From assembly GCF_000517085.1 (NCBI RefSeq), contig NZ_KI912107.1, positions 1,922,398 to 1,986,397 on the forward strand: a DNA stretch of 64,000 bases, written 5' to 3'. The notes under the pieces are model-generated. The model had not been told where the DNA came from. It searched no databases and saw only the letters and a list, made by a program, of their open reading frames with translations. How positions within the stretch are numbered: the stretch's first letter is position 1; every line of letters begins with the position of its first letter. The DNA is from Saccharicrinis fermentans DSM 9555 = JCM 21142 (GTDB lineage: Bacteria; Bacteroidota; Bacteroidia; Bacteroidales; Marinilabiliaceae). Position numbers and translations under genes: made by a program. Of the stretch, positions 61,851-64,000 are shown one piece after another.

Positions 61851-64000
61851 ATGAAGCTCACAATCACTTTACTCCTATTTATCGTTTCATGCTCCATCAT
61901 CAATGGTCAACAAGTCACTATTCAAGGCAACATTATCGACGAAAGCGGATTGCCCTTAACAGGCGCAACAGTACACCAAAAATACACGAATAATGCCACC
62001 ACATCCAACAACAATGGCTATTACAGGTTAACCGTCAATACCACCAGGCAGAGCTCCCTTGTTTATTCAATGGTAGGATGTCTGCCCAAGGAAATTATCA
62101 TCGAAGCAAGTAGCAATAGCCCTTTGAAATATGATGTCGTGTTGGAAGCAGATCCAGCAACGACACTAAACGAAACAGTAGTTATTGCAAAATCAAATAT
62201 ACGACTCGTGGAAGAAACTGGCTTTAATGTAGTGGCCATTGACGCAAAGCCCTACCATAATTCAGCCATCAATCTTACAGAGTTATTAAACCAGACTCCC
62301 GGTGTCAAGATAAACCAAGTGGGTGGACTGGGCTCTAAAACCAATGTCACCATAAACGGACTCAGTGGCAACCACGTTCGTTTCTTTATTGATGGCATGC
62401 CCATGGATGCCATGAGTTCTTCATTCCAAATCAATAACTTACCTGTAAATATGGCAGAACGCATAGAAGTTTATAAAGGTGTAGTACCCGTTAACTTTGG
62501 TTCCGATGCTTTGGGAGGAGCTGTCAATATTGTTACAAAAAAAACACCGGGCTCCTATCTCGATGCCTCTTATTCTTATGGTTCATTCAATACACATTTA
62601 AGTTATATTAATGCGGGTCATACCTCCGAAAATGGTTTCACCATACAACTCAATGCCTACCAAAACTACTCCGACAACAGTTATTATGTAGACGATGTCA
62701 GTGTGCTTGACTTTGAAACCAACCTATATACCTCCCCACAAAGAGTAAAGCGTTTTCATGATACTTATCACAACGAAACTGTCATATTAAAAACAGGGAT
62801 CGTAAATAAACCTTTTGCAGACCAGCTATTATTGGGTTTTACATTAGGACAAGAATATAAAGAAATTCAACATCCTGCTTACATCAACCCTGTATATGGC
62901 GATAAGGTGTATACCTCCAACACCATCATGCCGTCATTTTTATATTCAAAAGATGACCTATTAATCGAACATCTTGATATAAACCTTGCCGCTAACTACA
63001 ACTTTGGAGAAGGGCATAACCTAGACACAGCGTATTGGCAATATAATTGGTTAGGACAACGCAGAGAATCTCCTTCTAAGGGAGAAGTCTCCGCATCCGA
63101 CTACCGTTATAACGACCATAATGGAACCATCAATGCCTGCTTCAATTACGAACCTATTTCGGGCCAACGCATCACCATTAATAATGTGACCAATCTCTTT
63201 TCGCGAAAAGGTGATGACATACTGGATACGGATGATAAAACCAATCAACATCCTAGAGAAAACAACCGAAACATTCTGGGTATAGGCCTGGGCAGTGACT
63301 TTGGAGACAAGATGAGTACCTCCCTATTTGCCAAGCGATATTCTTATCATTCATCAGCCTATATAAATGTCAATTATGCCGATGTAGAAGACTATCAGAT
63401 GGTATCTTTAAGCGATTCTAAATGGGGTTATGGTTTTACTTTTACCTATTTTTTAAAGCCTGATATTCAACTAAAAGCCAACTATGAGTTGACATGCCGA
63501 ATGCCTGAGAGCCAGGAACTATTTGGGCAGGTATTTACTAGTTACACGACTAACTTTAGTCTTAAACCTGAATCCAGCAATAACTTAAACTTGGGTATTC
63601 ACTTAAATAAACCATTGAAACAAAATAACTTTTTTAGTGCTGACATCAACCTTTTTTACCGAAGAACCAACGATTTTATTAAACGCGTTGTAACTGTTAC
63701 ATCCGATGAATCTCACGAAAACATTTCATTGGTTAGAACGCCTGGTATTGATGCTGAATTGCGCTATTCCCATGGCAACCAGTTTACTTTCGGCACCAAT
63801 ATTTCATATCAAAGACCCATGAAGTATGATCCTAAAAACGATCCTACTCAAATAAATGCACTCGTACCCAACGAACCCAACTTCTTTGGAAACGCCGATG
63901 CAGGTTATTTTTTAAACGATTTATGGCTTAAAGATAGCAAATTGACCATTCGCTATCATTTGCAATTTATTTACGAATTTCTCAACGAATGGAATACGTA
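61851..64000 (+). CDS. TonB-dependent receptor, partial (C-terminus beyond the window)
   Basis: The frame is open from ATG 61851 to the last base, 716 codons. Signal peptide (MKLTITLLLFIVSCSIINGQ), CarboxypepD_reg-like domain (VTIQGNIIDESGLPLTGATV, about 22-105), plug (LTELLNQTPGVKINQVGG, VRFFIDGMPMDAM, ERIEVYKGVVPVNFGSDALGGAVNIVT, about 120-235), then barrel strands. The plug motif style resembles siderophore- or cobalamin-type receptors (CirA/BtuB/FecA-like) more than SusC. The end, including the C-terminal strand, is missing. A terminator isolates it from the DUF2023 gene, and it has its own promoter. Confidence 0.9.
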   Translation, partial: MKLTITLLLFIVSCSIINGQQVTIQGNIIDESGLPLTGATVHQKYTNNATTSNNNGYYRLTVNTTRQSSLVYSMVGCLPKEIIIEASSNSPLKYDVVLEADPATTLNETVVIAKSNIRLVEETGFNVVAIDAKPYHNSAINLTELLNQTPGVKINQVGGLGSKTNVTINGLSGNHVRFFIDGMPMDAMSSSFQINNLPVNMAERIEVYKGVVPVNFGSDALGGAVNIVTKKTPGSYLDASYSYGSFNTHLSYINAGHTSENGFTIQLNAYQNYSDNSYYVDDVSVLDFETNLYTSPQRVKRFHDTYHNETVILKTGIVNKPFADQLLLGFTLGQEYKEIQHPAYINPVYGDKVYTSNTIMPSFLYSKDDLLIEHLDINLAANYNFGEGHNLDTAYWQYNWLGQRRESPSKGEVSASDYRYNDHNGTINACFNYEPISGQRITINNVTNLFSRKGDDILDTDDKTNQHPRENNRNILGIGLGSDFGDKMSTSLFAKRYSYHSSAYINVNYADVEDYQMVSLSDSKWGYGFTFTYFLKPDIQLKANYELTCRMPESQELFGQVFTSYTTNFSLKPESSNNLNLGIHLNKPLKQNNFFSADINLFYRRTNDFIKRVVTVTSDESHENISLVRTPGIDAELRYSHGNQFTFGTNISYQRPMKYDPKNDPTQINALVPNEPNFFGNADAGYFLNDLWLKDSKLTIRYHLQFIYEFLNEWNT

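Noticed and set aside
1-64000. CRISPR arrays, tRNA or rRNA genes, complete insertion sequences, phage genes
   Set aside because: No regularly spaced repeats, cloverleaf sequences, transposase or phage proteins were recognised on either strand.

Overview
This window is from an AT-rich, probably anaerobic or facultative marine member of the Bacteroidota (Marinilabiliales-like, by inference). The evidence is a hybrid two-component system sensor, a type IX secretion sorting domain, DUF2023/DUF4857/DUF4876-type proteins, TonB-dependent receptors with CarboxypepD_reg-like domains, Bacteroidota-style promoter boxes (TAnnTTTG), and a cluster of sulfatases and carbohydrate-active enzymes typical of algal polysaccharide degraders. 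No rRNA, tRNA or CRISPR array was seen.

Layout. (1) 1-1.8 kb, minus strand: the end of a 2-oxoacid dehydrogenase operon (E2, then partial dihydrolipoyl dehydrogenase). (2) 2.1-11.1 kb: a complete L-fucose catabolic locus. It holds a GntR-type FucR with two inverted-repeat operator candidates in front of it, an AraC regulator, fucI, fucK, fucP, a two-domain class II aldolase, and fucO after a terminator. (3) 11.4-48.8 kb: a large secreted CAZyme and sulfatase locus, nearly all on the minus strand. It includes heparinase II/III-like and alginate-lyase-like lyases, beta-helix enzymes, GH39, GH2, GH97, GH29, esterases and sulfatases, and it is overseen by an HTCS at 43.2-47.3 kb. GH29 and the GH141-like protein can release fucose, which the adjacent fuc genes would turn into DHAP and lactaldehyde/propanediol. 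The locus therefore looks built for a sulfated, acylated, fucose- and uronate-containing glycan. There is no SusC/SusD pair in it. Several genes between 30.2 and 39.6 kb are broken (GH117/43-like, GH172-like, a sulfatase, an SGNH hydrolase, a DUF6786 fragment). A perfect 66-bp inverted repeat brackets the 11.45-30.18 kb part. (4) 49.3-52.2 kb: a TPP-riboswitch-controlled thiamin operon of the Thi4 type (thi4-thiE-thiC, with thiE frameshifted). (5) 52.3-60.8 kb, minus strand: a six-gene operon of unknown substrate (TonB receptor, DUF4876 lipoprotein, DUF6850 barrel, ABC ATPase, ABC permease, DUF4857). (6) 61.2-64 kb: a DUF2023 protein and a partial TonB-dependent receptor running off the end.

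All family assignments come from reading the translated sequences by eye. No database search was run.
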